A stretch of 64,000 nucleotides of DNA from Pseudomonas spelaei (GCF_009724245.1 NZ_WNNK01000023.1:48441-112440); one strand, 5' to 3'; shown: positions 35,378 to 44,772, counted from the stretch's first letter. Made by a program: numbers and translations. Notes: a model not told the origin generated them from the sequence alone.

Positions 35378-36043
35378 TCAAGACTCCTGGTCATGCCGAT
35401 TGACCCGCGCTTCCATACGGTTCTGCACGTGTGCGAGCACACTGGCAAGAATCCAGTAGATCAAGGCGGCGGACAGATACATGGTGAAAATTTCGAAGGT
35501 GCGGGCAGAGACCAATTGCGCCTGGCGGAAGAGCTCGGGCACCTGGATGGTGGCGGCGAGCGCGGTGTCCTTGACCAGCGAAATAAAGCTGTTGCCCAAC
35601 GGCGGCAAGGCCGTGCGCATGGCTTGCGGCAGGATAGCCCTGCGCAGGGTTTGCGCGCGGGTCATGCCAATACTGGCAGCGGCCTCCCACTGGCCACGCT
35701 CGATTGAACTGATGGCGGCGCGCAGGATTTCACAGGCGTAGGCCGCCATGTTCAACGAGAAACCGATCAGCGCCGCGGGTATCGGGTCCAGCTCGATACC
35801 CACCTGCGGCAAGCCGTAATAGATCAGGAACAGCTGCACCAGCAGTGGCGTGCCGCGAAAGAATGACACGTAGACCCGGGCAGTCCAGCTCACCAGCTTG
35901 AAGCGCGACAGGCGCATCAAGGCCAGGCCGAAGCCCAGCAGCAAACCGAAAAACATTCCGCCGAGGCTAAGAATCACCGTGTAGTACGCGCCCTTGAGCA
36001 GAAAGGGCGCGGAGTCCAGCGCGAGTTGGAAACCTGCTTCCAT
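35378..36043 (-). CDS. tcyL: Cystine-type amino acid ABC transporter permease
   Basis: 221 residues, YecS-like permease with the EAA loop ACEILRAAISSIERGQWEAA followed by SIGMTRAQ. The start overlaps the tcyJ stop (TAATG). Presumably works as a homodimer because only one permease gene is present here, unlike the two-permease operon at 14-17 kb. Confidence 0.88.
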   Translation of the reverse strand: MEAGFQLALDSAPFLLKGAYYTVILSLGGMFFGLLLGFGLALMRLSRFKLVSWTARVYVSFFRGTPLLVQLFLIYYGLPQVGIELDPIPAALIGFSLNMAAYACEILRAAISSIERGQWEAAASIGMTRAQTLRRAILPQAMRTALPPLGNSFISLVKDTALAATIQVPELFRQAQLVSARTFEIFTMYLSAALIYWILASVLAHVQNRMEARVNRHDQES

Positions 36044-36837
36044 TATTGAGTGACGTCAGCGTTGAAGTACTTTTCGGACAGCTTCTTCAAGGTGCCGTCG
36101 GCGCGCAGTTTGTCGAGGGCCTGGTTCACGGCGGCGAGCAATTCAGGTTCGCCTTTGCGCAGCGCCACACCGGCTTCCTGGCGGGAGAAAGCAGCGCCTG
36201 CCGCAGAGGTGTCCTTGGCTTTCCTGGCGTATTCCAGAGCCGCCAGACGGTCGATCAGAATGGCGTCGATGCGGCCGATGCGCAGGTCCTGGAACTTGGT
36301 TGGGTCATCGTTATAGGTCTTGATGATGGCTTTGGGGGCGTTGTCCTTGAGCCATTGTTCGTAGTTGGTGCCCAGGCCTACGCCGACTTTCTTGCCGGCC
36401 AGGTCGGCGGCGGTCTTGATGGTGTCGACGTTCTTCGTCAGGGTCAGCGCCTGGATACCGGAGACGGTGTAGGGCTTGGAGAAGTCGTATTTTTTCTTGC
36501 GCTCTTCGGAGATGGTCACCTGGTTGATCACGGCGTCCAGGCGCTTGGATTCCAGTGCTGCGAGGATGCCGTCCCATGGGGTGGCCTGCAACTTGACCGT
36601 CACGCCCAGCTCTTTGGCCAGGGCTTCGGAAAGCTCCACTTCAAAACCGGTGAGTTTGCCACTCTCGTCAACGAAGCTGAACGGCGGGTAGGTGCCTTCC
36701 ACACCGACTTTGAGCACGCCGGCTTTCTTGATATCAGCCAGTTGCTCGCCAGCAACCGCCTGGCCCAGCCAGCCAGCCCCCAGTGCCAGCCCCAATGTGC
36801 CGACCAGTAACGTGCGACGGAATACAGAAATAGTCAT
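36043..36837 (-). CDS. tcyJ: Cystine-type periplasmic binding protein
   Basis: 264 residues, FliY/TcyJ-like. A cleavable signal peptide (LLVGTLGLALGAGWLGQAVAG) precedes the family-3 binding domain: KVGVEGTYPPFSFVDESGK, GFEVELSEALAKELGV, DAVINQVTISEERKKKYDFS. There is no lipobox Cys. The GGAATAT motif lies 155 bases upstream at 36992. Confidence 0.88.
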   Translation of the reverse strand: MTISVFRRTLLVGTLGLALGAGWLGQAVAGEQLADIKKAGVLKVGVEGTYPPFSFVDESGKLTGFEVELSEALAKELGVTVKLQATPWDGILAALESKRLDAVINQVTISEERKKKYDFSKPYTVSGIQALTLTKNVDTIKTAADLAGKKVGVGLGTNYEQWLKDNAPKAIIKTYNDDPTKFQDLRIGRIDAILIDRLAALEYARKAKDTSAAGAAFSRQEAGVALRKGEPELLAAVNQALDKLRADGTLKKLSEKYFNADVTQ

Positions 36838-36991
36838 GACAAGCCCCTGTGTTTTTTATGTGAGCGAAGCAGGTGACAGCAGTAAACGTATCCTGCCTTA
36901 AAGCACCGTGTGCGTCTGCGCCTGCGGCGTGACTATAAAACGGGGTTTTAAGACTTGAAAATAATATAAAAGAACCCTGATATTCACTTAT

Positions 36992-36998
36992 GGAATAT
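36992..36998 (+). promoter_or_regulatory. GGAATAT motif upstream of tcyJ
   Basis: TTATGGAATATACAGAG lies in the 172-base gap between dcyD and tcyJ, in a local AT-rich stretch (36940-37005). The gap suggests that tcyJLN has its own promoter besides that of dcyD. Confidence 0.3.
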
Positions 36999-37009
36999 AC
37001 AGAGAACTT

Positions 37010-38002
37010 TCAGAACATCGAATCATAAGCAAACAACGCCGGTGCGCCGCCCGTGTGCAGGAAGATGATCGGGCCGTCCTCGAAACGCTGGCGGCCAATG
37101 CCATCCAGCAGTCCGGCCATGGCCTTGCCGGTGTAGACCGGATCCAGCAACAAGCCTTCCTGGCTCGCCAGCAGTTTGATCGCCGCCAGGGTGCCGGCGT
37201 TTGGCTCGCCATAACGGGGGGCGAAGTACTCGTCCCACAAGATCACCTTGAAGCTTGGCGGGATAGCCACGCCGAGCAGTTCGGCGGTGCGTTCAGCCAG
37301 GCCTTGTACCTTGGGCCGCTGGGCCTCGTCGGTACGCGAGACGGTGACGCCGATCACCGGCAAGTCCGGCAATACTTCACTCAGCGCCAACGCCAGGCCG
37401 CTGTGGGTGCCGGCGCTGCCGGATGCCAGGACCACGGCGGCGAATTGAATGCCGCTGTCTTCAATCTGCCCGGCCAGCTCCAGCCCGGCACGCACATAAC
37501 CCAGGGCGCCGAGGGCGTTGGAGCCGCCGATAGGCACCAGGTAGGGCTTCTTGCCATTACTGCGCAAGCGGTCGGCCAAGGCGTTGAGCTGCTGGTCGAC
37601 GTTATCCAGGTTTTCCACCCGCTCGACCTTGGCGTCGAACAGCTCCAGCAACAGACGGTTGCCGTTACCCAGGTAGTTGGGGTCTTCGGTGCCGGTGGGG
37701 TTTTCCAGCAGGGCCACGCAGCCCAGGCCCAGCTTGGCCGCCAAAGCAGCAGTCTGGCGTACATGGTTGGACTGGATGGCGCCGGCGGTCACCAGGGTGT
37801 CGGCACCTTGGGCGAGGGCATCGGCGGCGAGGTATTCGAGTTTGCGCAGCTTGTTGCCGCCCATGGCCAGCGGTGTGGTGTCGTCGCGCTTGACGTAGAT
37901 ATCACGGCCCAGCCAAGCCGACAGGCGCTCGAGTTTTTCCAGGGCGGTGGCGCCGCCCAGCAGTTCCAGACGGTTAAAACGGTCGAGCTGTTGTTTGATC
38001 AT
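37010..38002 (-). CDS. dcyD: D-cysteine desulfhydrase
   Basis: 330 residues, PLP-dependent fold II enzyme of the ACC deaminase/DcyD family. It converts D-cysteine to pyruvate, H2S and ammonia. The PLP lysine lies in GGNKLRKLEY, followed by TAGAIQSNHVRQTAALAAKLG and SGSAGTHSGLAL. The length is standard for DcyD. ATG 38002 (MIKQQLDRF) matches the usual start; a GTG 15 codons upstream is possible. ACC deaminase activity cannot be excluded from sequence, but placement with cystine transport genes strongly favours DcyD. Confidence 0.9.
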   Translation of the reverse strand: MIKQQLDRFNRLELLGGATALEKLERLSAWLGRDIYVKRDDTTPLAMGGNKLRKLEYLAADALAQGADTLVTAGAIQSNHVRQTAALAAKLGLGCVALLENPTGTEDPNYLGNGNRLLLELFDAKVERVENLDNVDQQLNALADRLRSNGKKPYLVPIGGSNALGALGYVRAGLELAGQIEDSGIQFAAVVLASGSAGTHSGLALALSEVLPDLPVIGVTVSRTDEAQRPKVQGLAERTAELLGVAIPPSFKVILWDEYFAPRYGEPNAGTLAAIKLLASQEGLLLDPVYTGKAMAGLLDGIGRQRFEDGPIIFLHTGGAPALFAYDSMF

Positions 38003-38072
38003 GGCTACGCACGGATGGTCAGAGATTGAGGGACTATAGGCAGGCACTTTTCATCGGGCAACCGTCAATCAC

Positions 38073-38079
38073 TTATTCC
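38073..38079. promoter_or_regulatory. TTATTCC element between dcyD and epsC
   Basis: ACTTATTCCTAATAGTTATTA lies in the divergent region between two cysteine-related genes. TTATTCC is the reverse complement of the GGAATA(T) motif, and TAATAGTTATTA adds a partial palindrome. This is a good candidate for a CysB-type site. Confidence 0.35.
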
Positions 38080-38168
38080 TAATAGTTATTATCATCGCAC
38101 TAATGGTTCTTAAGAACGCTCAGGTTTCATGCCGTAAAGTGATGGCCATTTCGTCAGGAGTGAAGACC

Positions 38169-39095
38169 GTGAGTGATCGTTCCAGTCATTGGCAGTTACA
38201 GACTATCGTCAGCCAGTTGCGCAGCGCCCGGGACCAGTGGCGCACCCGTAATGGCCGAGTCAGCGGTGAGCAAGGCGGGCGCGAGCTGCCGTCGCGGGAC
38301 GCCGTGGCGCAGATTCTCGAAGCCTTGTGTGGGGCGTTGTTCCCGATGCGCCTGGGGCCGGTGGATTTACGCGAGGAGAGTGAAGATTTCTACGTCGGCC
38401 ACACCCTGGATGTGGCATTGAATGCCTTGTTGGCCCAGGCGCGGCTGGAGCTGCGTTATGCGGCACGCCAAGGCGGGCAACAGGACATCGAGGTCGATGC
38501 CAAGGCCATCCGCCTGATCCAGGATTTCGCCCTCGCATTGCCTGCGCTGCGCAGCCTGCTGGACACCGACGTGCTGGCCGCGTATCACGGCGATCCGGCG
38601 GCGCGCAGTGTTGATGAGGTGTTGCTGTGTTACCCGGGCATCCTGGCGGTGATTCACCATCGTCTGGCTCACCATCTTTATCGTGCCGGGCTGCCGCTGC
38701 TGGCGCGGATCAGTGCGGAAATCGCCCACTCGGCCACCGGCATCGATATCCACCCTGGCGCGCAGATTGGCCCGAGTTTCTTTATCGACCACGGGACGGG
38801 TGTGGTGATCGGTGAGACGGCAATCATCGGTGAGCGGGTGCGCATCTACCAGGCCGTGACCCTGGGGGCCAAGCGCTTCCCCGCGGATGAAGATGGACAA
38901 TTGCAGAAAGGTCATCCGCGTCATCCGATTGTCGAGGATGACGTGGTGATCTACGCCGGGGCGACGATTTTGGGGCGAATTACCATCGGCAAGGGCTCGA
39001 CCATTGGCGGTAATGTGTGGCTGACCCGCAGCGTGCCGGCGGGGGCGAACCTGACCCAGGCGAACTTGCAGCATGATGATGGGACGCAGAAGTAG
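38169..39095 (+). CDS. epsC: Serine O-acetyltransferase EpsC
   Basis: 308 residues. It makes O-acetylserine, the carbon acceptor for sulfide in cysteine synthesis. An N-terminal helical domain precedes a left-handed beta-helix with SATGIDIHPGAQIG, IDHGTGVVIGETA (catalytic His), VTLGAKRFP and IYAGATILGRITIGKGSTIG hexapeptides. The GTG at 38169 follows AGGAG at 8 bases and gives the normal EpsC length; the open frame runs on 22 codons upstream. It diverges from dcyD. Confidence 0.9.
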   Translation: MSDRSSHWQLQTIVSQLRSARDQWRTRNGRVSGEQGGRELPSRDAVAQILEALCGALFPMRLGPVDLREESEDFYVGHTLDVALNALLAQARLELRYAARQGGQQDIEVDAKAIRLIQDFALALPALRSLLDTDVLAAYHGDPAARSVDEVLLCYPGILAVIHHRLAHHLYRAGLPLLARISAEIAHSATGIDIHPGAQIGPSFFIDHGTGVVIGETAIIGERVRIYQAVTLGAKRFPADEDGQLQKGHPRHPIVEDDVVIYAGATILGRITIGKGSTIGGNVWLTRSVPAGANLTQANLQHDDGTQK

Positions 39096-39131
39096 CTTGC
39101 GAACCTGAATATCAAGGCAACACAGATTAAA

Positions 39132-39159
39132 TGTGGGAGCTGGCAAGCCAGCTCCCACA
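39132..39159. terminator. REP-type hairpin after epsC
   Basis: TGTGGGAGCTGGC and GCCAGCTCCCACA form a perfect 13-bp stem around AA. It is a REP with the central part removed, 36 bases after the epsC stop. It probably limits read-through or protects the mRNA end. Confidence 0.5.
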
Positions 39160-39412
39160 GGGGATTTAGCCATTCTTTCGCTCAGCCATCGCTGAACGTT
39201 TTGCCATCCTCACCCGTCATACCTTTCCTTGAGCTAGTGTAGGAACAACCTACCACTCGGCCCTGCGATTAGTCCAAAAACGCCTATCCATGTTTAACTT
39301 GACTGTTCGTTCAAGTTAAACCGGTGGTTCGCTGCCCGCTCACAACAGGAGGCTTACCTTTGCTGAGTCCGTTTTTTACAGCCACATCCCACACCCTTGA
39401 GGTGCGCCTTTC
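39160..39412. promoter_or_regulatory. betT upstream region with BetI-like operator
   Basis: GTTTAACTTGA (39292-39302) and TCAAGTTAAAC (39311-39321) are perfect 11-bp inverted arms around CTGTTCGT. This is a TetR-type operator whose centre, TTGAcTGTTCGTTCAA, resembles the BetI choline-responsive site. A small hairpin GTAGG-AACAA-CCTAC lies at 39239-39253. Binding by BetI would make betT choline-inducible; betI itself is not in this window. Confidence 0.6.
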
Positions 39413-41413
39413 ATGAGTGCATCGTCCACACCTTCCAGTGGCTTGATCCGCATGAACCCGCCGGTGTTTTACTTCGCCGCGAGCTTCATTCTGTTGTTCG
39501 GCCTGACCGTTATCGCCATTCCCGAACAAGCCGGCGCCTGGCTATTGGCTGCACAAAACTGGGCGGCCAACACGGTCGGCTGGTACTACATGCTGGCGAT
39601 GACCCTGTATCTGGTCTTCGTGGTGGTCACCGCGTTGTCTGGCTACGGCAAGATCAAACTCGGTGCCGACCACGACGAGCCCGAATTCAGTTACCTGTCC
39701 TGGGCCGGCATGCTGTTCGCCGCCGGGATCAGCATCACGCTGTTTTTCTTCTGCGTCTCGGAGCCTTTGACGCACCTGATGCAACCGCCCCAGGGTGAAG
39801 CCGGCACGGCAGAGGCCGCGCGCCAGGCCATGCAGATCCTGTTTCTGCACTGGGGCTTGCACGGTTGGGGCGTGTTCGCTTTTGTCGGCATGGCCCTGGC
39901 CTATTTCGCCTACCGGCATAACTTGCCGCTCGCCTTGCGTTCAGCGCTGTACCCGCTGATCGGCAAGCGCATCAACGGCCCCATCGGCTACGCGGTGGAC
40001 GGCTTCGGCATCATTGCCACGGTGTTTGGCCTCGGTGCCGACATGGGCTTTGGCGTGCTGCACCTCAACTCCGGGCTCGACTACTTGTTCGGCGTGGCTC
40101 ACACCCAGTGGGTTCAGGTCGGCCTGATCACGCTGATGATGGGCGCGGCGATCCTGGTGGCCGTGGCCGGCGTCGACAAGGGTGTGCGGGTGATGTCCGA
40201 CATCAACATGCTGCTGGCCTGTGCGCTGTTGTTGTTCGTGTTGTTCGCCGGTCCCACCCAGCACCTGCTCAACACCCTGATCCAGAACGTCGGCGACTAC
40301 CTTGGCGCTTTGCCGACCAAGAGTTTCGACCTCTACGCGTATGACAAACCCAGCGACTGGCTGGGCGGCTGGACCGTGTTCTATTGGGCCTGGTGGATCG
40401 CATGGTCGCCGTTCGTGGGTCTGTTTATCGCGCGTATTTCCCGTGGTCGCACCATCCGCGAATTTGTCTTCGGCGTGCTGTTGATCCCGTTGGGTTTCAC
40501 CCTGGCCTGGATGTCGATCTTCGGTAACAGCGCCATCGACCAAGTGCTCAATCACGGCATGGCGGCCCTTGGTCAGTCGGCCATCGATGACCCGTCAATG
40601 AGCCTCTACCTGCTGCTGGAAACCTACCCGTGGAGCAAGACGGTGATCGCGGTCACGGTGTTTATCAGCTTCGTGTTCTTCGTCACCTCCGCCGACTCCG
40701 GCACCGTGGTGCTGTCCACCCTGTCGGCCAAGGGCGGCAACGCCGATGAAGACGGACCGAAGTGGCTGCGGGTGTTCTGGGGCGCGATGACCGCACTGGT
40801 TACCAGTGCCTTGCTGTTTGCCGGCAGTATTGATTCGCTGAAGTCAGCGGTCGTGCTGACCTCGCTACCGTTCTCGATGATTCTGCTGCTGATGATGTGG
40901 GGGCTGCACAAGGCCTTCCACCTCGAATCCCAGAAGCAGATCGCGCAACTGCATTCCCTGGCGCCGGTCTCGGCCTCACGCAAGGGGCGTGGCGGTTGGC
41001 GCCAGCGCTTGAGCCAGGCCGTGCACTTCCCGTCACGGGATGAGGTGTACCGCTTCCTCGAAACCACCGTGCGCCCAGCCATTGAAGAAGTGACGGCGGT
41101 GTTCGTCGAGAAGGGCCTGAACGTGGTCACCCAGCCTGACCCGGTCAATGACAGCGTCAGCCTGGAGATCGGCCATGGTGAAGAGCATCCGTTTATTTAT
41201 CAGGTGCAGATGCGCGGCTACTTCACGCCGTCGTTTGCCCGCGGTGGCATGGGTTCCAAAGAGATCAACAACCGTCGCTATTATCGGGCGGAAGTGCACC
41301 TGAGTGAAGGTAGCCAGGACTACGACCTGGTGGGCTACACCAAGGAGCAGATCATCAACGACATCCTCGACCAGTACGAGCGGCACTTGCAGTTCCTGCA
41401 TCTGGTTCGCTAG
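39413..41413 (+). CDS. betT: BCCT-family choline/betaine transporter, BetT type
   Basis: 666 residues with 12 membrane helices. The BCCT Trp-rich segment reads WTVFYWAWWIAWSPFVGLFIARISRGRTIREF, and GLGADMGFGVLHLNSGL is the substrate-site region. A hydrophilic C-terminal tail of about 160 residues from HSLAPVSASRKG is longer than in single-domain carriers and fits osmosensing BetT proteins. It imports choline for glycine betaine synthesis. The BetI-like operator supports the choline assignment. Confidence 0.9.
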   Translation: MSASSTPSSGLIRMNPPVFYFAASFILLFGLTVIAIPEQAGAWLLAAQNWAANTVGWYYMLAMTLYLVFVVVTALSGYGKIKLGADHDEPEFSYLSWAGMLFAAGISITLFFFCVSEPLTHLMQPPQGEAGTAEAARQAMQILFLHWGLHGWGVFAFVGMALAYFAYRHNLPLALRSALYPLIGKRINGPIGYAVDGFGIIATVFGLGADMGFGVLHLNSGLDYLFGVAHTQWVQVGLITLMMGAAILVAVAGVDKGVRVMSDINMLLACALLLFVLFAGPTQHLLNTLIQNVGDYLGALPTKSFDLYAYDKPSDWLGGWTVFYWAWWIAWSPFVGLFIARISRGRTIREFVFGVLLIPLGFTLAWMSIFGNSAIDQVLNHGMAALGQSAIDDPSMSLYLLLETYPWSKTVIAVTVFISFVFFVTSADSGTVVLSTLSAKGGNADEDGPKWLRVFWGAMTALVTSALLFAGSIDSLKSAVVLTSLPFSMILLLMMWGLHKAFHLESQKQIAQLHSLAPVSASRKGRGGWRQRLSQAVHFPSRDEVYRFLETTVRPAIEEVTAVFVEKGLNVVTQPDPVNDSVSLEIGHGEEHPFIYQVQMRGYFTPSFARGGMGSKEINNRRYYRAEVHLSEGSQDYDLVGYTKEQIINDILDQYERHLQFLHLVR

Positions 41414-41432
41414 CGGCGGCGCTTGTCGTAAA

Positions 41433-41466
41433 CCCTGCGGGAGCGAGCATGCTTGTTCCGGCAGGG
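41433..41466. terminator. Stem-loop between convergent betT and SDR gene
   Basis: CCCTGC (41433-41438) and GCAGGG (41461-41466) close an imperfect hairpin with an inner GAGCATGCTT palindrome. CTGTTTTC follows on the plus strand. It probably ends both transcripts. Confidence 0.45.
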
Positions 41467-41483
41467 CTGTTTTCAGTCGCGTT

Positions 41484-42215
41484 TCAGACGAGCCCACCAT
41501 TGGCCCGCAGGATTTGCCCATTGACCCAGGCGCCCGCCGGGCTCACCAGGAACGACACCACGCGGGCGATATCTTCCGGTTGGCCGAGACGTTCCAGGGG
41601 CGGCATTTTGGCGAGGGTCTGAATCTGCTCTTCGCTCTTGCCATGAAGGAACAGCTCGGTGGCAACCGGGCCCGGCGCGACGGCATTGACGGTGATGCGC
41701 CGACCGCGCATTTCCTTGGCGAACACTTGGGTCAGGGATTCCACCGCCGCCTTGCTGGCGATGTACACCGCATAGCCCGGGAAGTTGAGGCCAACCGTAC
41801 TGCTGGAGAAATTGACGATGCGTCCGCCGTCGTTCATGCGGGTGGCGGCTTCACGCAGGGCGTTGAAGGTGCCACGGGTGTGGATGTTGAACGTCTGGTC
41901 GTACAGCTCATCGCTGTGCTGGGCCAATGGCAGCATCTTGAGAATCCCGGCGTTGTTGATCAGCACATCGACCTTGCCCAGTTGCGCTTCGGTCTCGTCG
42001 AACAGGCGCTTGATGTCGGTGGGGCTGGCGACGTCGCCCTGGATCGCTATGGCCTGGTGCCCCGCCTGGTGAAGTTCGTCTACCAGTTTCGAGGCTTCGG
42101 TGGCGCTGTTGGCATAGTTGACGGCAACGGCATAACCGTCAGCGGCCAGCTGTCGGGCGATGACTGCACCGATGCCACGGGAGGCGCCGGTAACGATGGC
42201 AACTTGAGTCGTCAT
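41484..42215 (-). CDS. SDR-family oxidoreductase
   Basis: 243 residues, classical short-chain dehydrogenase. The cofactor motif is TGASRGIGA, then NNAG (INNAGILKM), catalytic Ser in NFSSSTVG and the YIASK version of YxxxK (Tyr-Val-Tyr-Ile-Ala-Ser-Lys). It is 3-oxoacyl-ACP reductase-like, with no substrate evident. ATG 42215 follows AAGGA at 9 bases; a longer frame runs upstream into the LysR gene. The divergent LysR at 42342 probably regulates it, a very common pair. Confidence 0.88.
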   Translation of the reverse strand: MTTQVAIVTGASRGIGAVIARQLAADGYAVAVNYANSATEASKLVDELHQAGHQAIAIQGDVASPTDIKRLFDETEAQLGKVDVLINNAGILKMLPLAQHSDELYDQTFNIHTRGTFNALREAATRMNDGGRIVNFSSSTVGLNFPGYAVYIASKAAVESLTQVFAKEMRGRRITVNAVAPGPVATELFLHGKSEEQIQTLAKMPPLERLGQPEDIARVVSFLVSPAGAWVNGQILRANGGLV

Positions 42216-42341
42216 GTGGGGTTTCCTTGGGGAAGTGGTTGGGTGTGACGGCAGATTCACATGTTTACCCAGGTCGATAAATACGCCAGAGTTGGCTTGA
42301 CTGTTCAATAATCTCCAACAATCGGTGCCCAGGAGTGCTGC

Positions 42342-43247
42342 GTGGATCAAGTCAAAGCGATGCGGGTTTTCGTACGAATCTACGAGCGCAGCAGCTTCAC
42401 CCAGGCCGCCGATGACTTGAATCTGCCTCGGGCAACCCTGACTCACACCCTCAACCAGTTTGAAGCCTGGCTTGGCACCCGTTTGCTGGAACGCAGCACC
42501 CGACGGGTCCGCCCGACCCTGGATGGCGAAGCCTATTACCTGCGCTGTGTGCAACTGCTGGCGGAGCTGGAAGAGGCAGAGCTGGCCTTTCGTTCAGTGG
42601 CACCCAAGGGGCGCTTGCGGGTGGACTTGCACGGCACTTTGGGCAAGTACTTTGTGGTCCCGGCGTTGCCGCAGTTCATGGCGCGCTATCCGGAGATCGA
42701 GCTGTCCATCAGTGAGGCGGACCGCTTTGTCGACCTGATCGCCGAGGGTGTGGATTGCGTGCTGCGGGCCGGCAACCTGGGGGACTCTGCACTGATCGGC
42801 AGGCGGGTCGCGACATTACGACAGGTGACCTGTGCGAGCCCCGCTTATTTGCGCAAATATGGCGAGCCGAAAACCCTTGCCGACCTGCGTGAACACCGTG
42901 CGGTGAATTACATTTCCCGCGTCACCAACAAGTTGTGTCCCTTCGAATTTATGGTTGATGGGCAGTTGCAGGAGGTGCCGATCGAAGGAGCGCTATCGGT
43001 GTTTGGCGCGGAAATTTACTCCGCCAGCGCGGTGGCGGGATTGGGGATCATCCAGTGCCCGCACTATCGGATGGCCGACCTGATTACTCAGGGCGTGATG
43101 CAAGAAATCCTCACCGATATGCCACCGCCGCCGATGCCGGTTTCGGTGCTTTATCCGCACAACCGGCACATGTCGCCGAGGGTACGAGTGTTTGTCGATT
43201 GGCTGGCCGAAGTGTTTGCCGAGGCCTCTGAACCGGGGCTTTCTTAA
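42342..43247 (+). CDS. LysR-family transcriptional regulator
   Basis: 301 residues beginning with GTG (MDQVKAMRVFVRIYERSSFT), AGGAG 6 bases before. The HTH contains LPRATLTHTLNQFEAWLGTRL. Members of this CrgA-like subgroup usually control an adjacent oxidoreductase; the divergent SDR gene is the obvious target. The 126-base shared region is where an operator would lie. Confidence 0.9.
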   Translation: MDQVKAMRVFVRIYERSSFTQAADDLNLPRATLTHTLNQFEAWLGTRLLERSTRRVRPTLDGEAYYLRCVQLLAELEEAELAFRSVAPKGRLRVDLHGTLGKYFVVPALPQFMARYPEIELSISEADRFVDLIAEGVDCVLRAGNLGDSALIGRRVATLRQVTCASPAYLRKYGEPKTLADLREHRAVNYISRVTNKLCPFEFMVDGQLQEVPIEGALSVFGAEIYSASAVAGLGIIQCPHYRMADLITQGVMQEILTDMPPPPMPVSVLYPHNRHMSPRVRVFVDWLAEVFAEASEPGLS

Positions 43248-43362
43248 ATTTAATTTCATCCGTCAACCCCCCGGTTTGACGCGTAACTGTCATCTGGCCA
43301 CTCCCTAATTGTGTGAAGCGTTTGACGCTTTCATTTCAGAACAGTGACGGAGACCGGTACCA

Positions 43363-44715
43363 ATGAAGACGTTATTAAGCCCCATGGTGGGTGCCGCCAT
43401 GGCGAGCTTTATGCTGTCCGCCCATGCCGACTTTATCGACGACAGCCACGCCGATGTGACCCTGCTCAACCGCTATCTCAACCAGCAGGGACGGGATGTG
43501 GCCGGCAGCAGTGCCAAGGCCAAGAGCTACCGCGATTGGGGCCAGGGTTTTGAGTTCAACTTCAAGTCCGGCTACACCGAAGGCACCGTGGGCTTTGGCC
43601 TGGACCTGCAGGCGTTTTACGGTTTGAAGCTGGACTCCGGTGGCGACCTCAACGACAAGGATCATCAGGGCCGCTACCCCGGCAGTATGTTCCCGCTGGA
43701 TAACGGCAAATCAGCTGATCAGTTTGGTGTGCTCAGCCCGACCTTCAAGATGCGCTTCCTCAAGGACGAATTGCGGGTCGGCACCCTCTACGGGAACAAC
43801 CCGGTGCTGGCCAACACCGACGGGCGTCTGTACCAGCAGACCAACACCGGCGTGCAACTGGTCTCCAAGGACCTGACCGATTTCACCTTCACCGCCGGCG
43901 ATATTTTCAAGACCAAGATCCGCAACGAAACGGGCGACACCGGCATGATCACCGCCGGCGGTACCAAGGAGAGTGATCGTTTCCTCTTCGGCGGCGCCGA
44001 CTACACCGGTTTGCCGAACACCACCGTCAGCCTGTGGTACTCCAACCTTGAGGATTACTACCAGCAGGCCTTCCTTGGCGCCAAGCGTCATGACAGCTTG
44101 ACGGTGGGCGCGATAGACAGCGACCTGCGCATGTTCCGCAGCCTTGGCACCGGCGAAAACGCTGACGGCAACAAGGACTTTGCAGCGTCCGGTTTTTACG
44201 GTGATGGCGGCACCAAAGGCCGGATCAACCAGTCGACCATCAGCCTGATGGAAAGCTACAGCCTCGACGGCCACACCGTTGGCATCGGCGCGCAGAAGAA
44301 CAGCGGCAACAGCGACTTCCCATACCTCGATTCCGGCCTCAACAGCGGCGACGCTCGCCAAGGCCCAGGCTCGGGTGCCGACACACCGGCGCTGACCAAC
44401 CTGCAGTTGAACAAGTTCCAGCACGCCGGCGAGCGTACCTGGCTGGCGCAGTACAAATATGACTTCGGCAAGGTCGGCCTCGACGGCCTGAAATTCGCCG
44501 CCACTTACGCTCATGGCGATCAGATCCGCACTCCCCAGGACAGCAGCGCCAAGGAATGGGAACGTGATATTTCCCTGGCCTACGAAGTGCCCACCGGCAA
44601 ACTCAAGGGCCTGGGCGTCACCTGGAAAAACGCCCACGCCAGCCCGGACATCACCGGTGCGACCGTCCAGGATGAAAACCGCTTCTATGTGAGCTATGTC
44701 GTTCCACTCTGGTAG
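43363..44715 (+). CDS. OprD-family outer-membrane porin
   Basis: 450 residues. Signal peptide MKTLLSPMVGAAMASFMLSAHA precedes FIDDSHADVTLLNRYLNQQG, the typical OprD N-terminus. An 18-stranded barrel is expected and the protein ends VSYVVPLW with an aromatic last residue, as outer-membrane proteins do. OprD/OccD-OccK porins take up small carboxylates and amino acids; the substrate is open. GGAG precedes the ATG. Confidence 0.92.
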   Translation: MKTLLSPMVGAAMASFMLSAHADFIDDSHADVTLLNRYLNQQGRDVAGSSAKAKSYRDWGQGFEFNFKSGYTEGTVGFGLDLQAFYGLKLDSGGDLNDKDHQGRYPGSMFPLDNGKSADQFGVLSPTFKMRFLKDELRVGTLYGNNPVLANTDGRLYQQTNTGVQLVSKDLTDFTFTAGDIFKTKIRNETGDTGMITAGGTKESDRFLFGGADYTGLPNTTVSLWYSNLEDYYQQAFLGAKRHDSLTVGAIDSDLRMFRSLGTGENADGNKDFAASGFYGDGGTKGRINQSTISLMESYSLDGHTVGIGAQKNSGNSDFPYLDSGLNSGDARQGPGSGADTPALTNLQLNKFQHAGERTWLAQYKYDFGKVGLDGLKFAATYAHGDQIRTPQDSSAKEWERDISLAYEVPTGKLKGLGVTWKNAHASPDITGATVQDENRFYVSYVVPLW

Positions 44716-44772
44716 GTCTTTGCTGTAAAAAGGACGGGCACACTTAAGCGATTCAGCTGCTTAAAAGGCTTG

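Noticed and set aside
37010..38002. ACC deaminase
   Set aside because: Same family, but location with cystine transport genes and an acetylserine enzyme favours D-cysteine desulfhydrase; the sequence alone does not decide.
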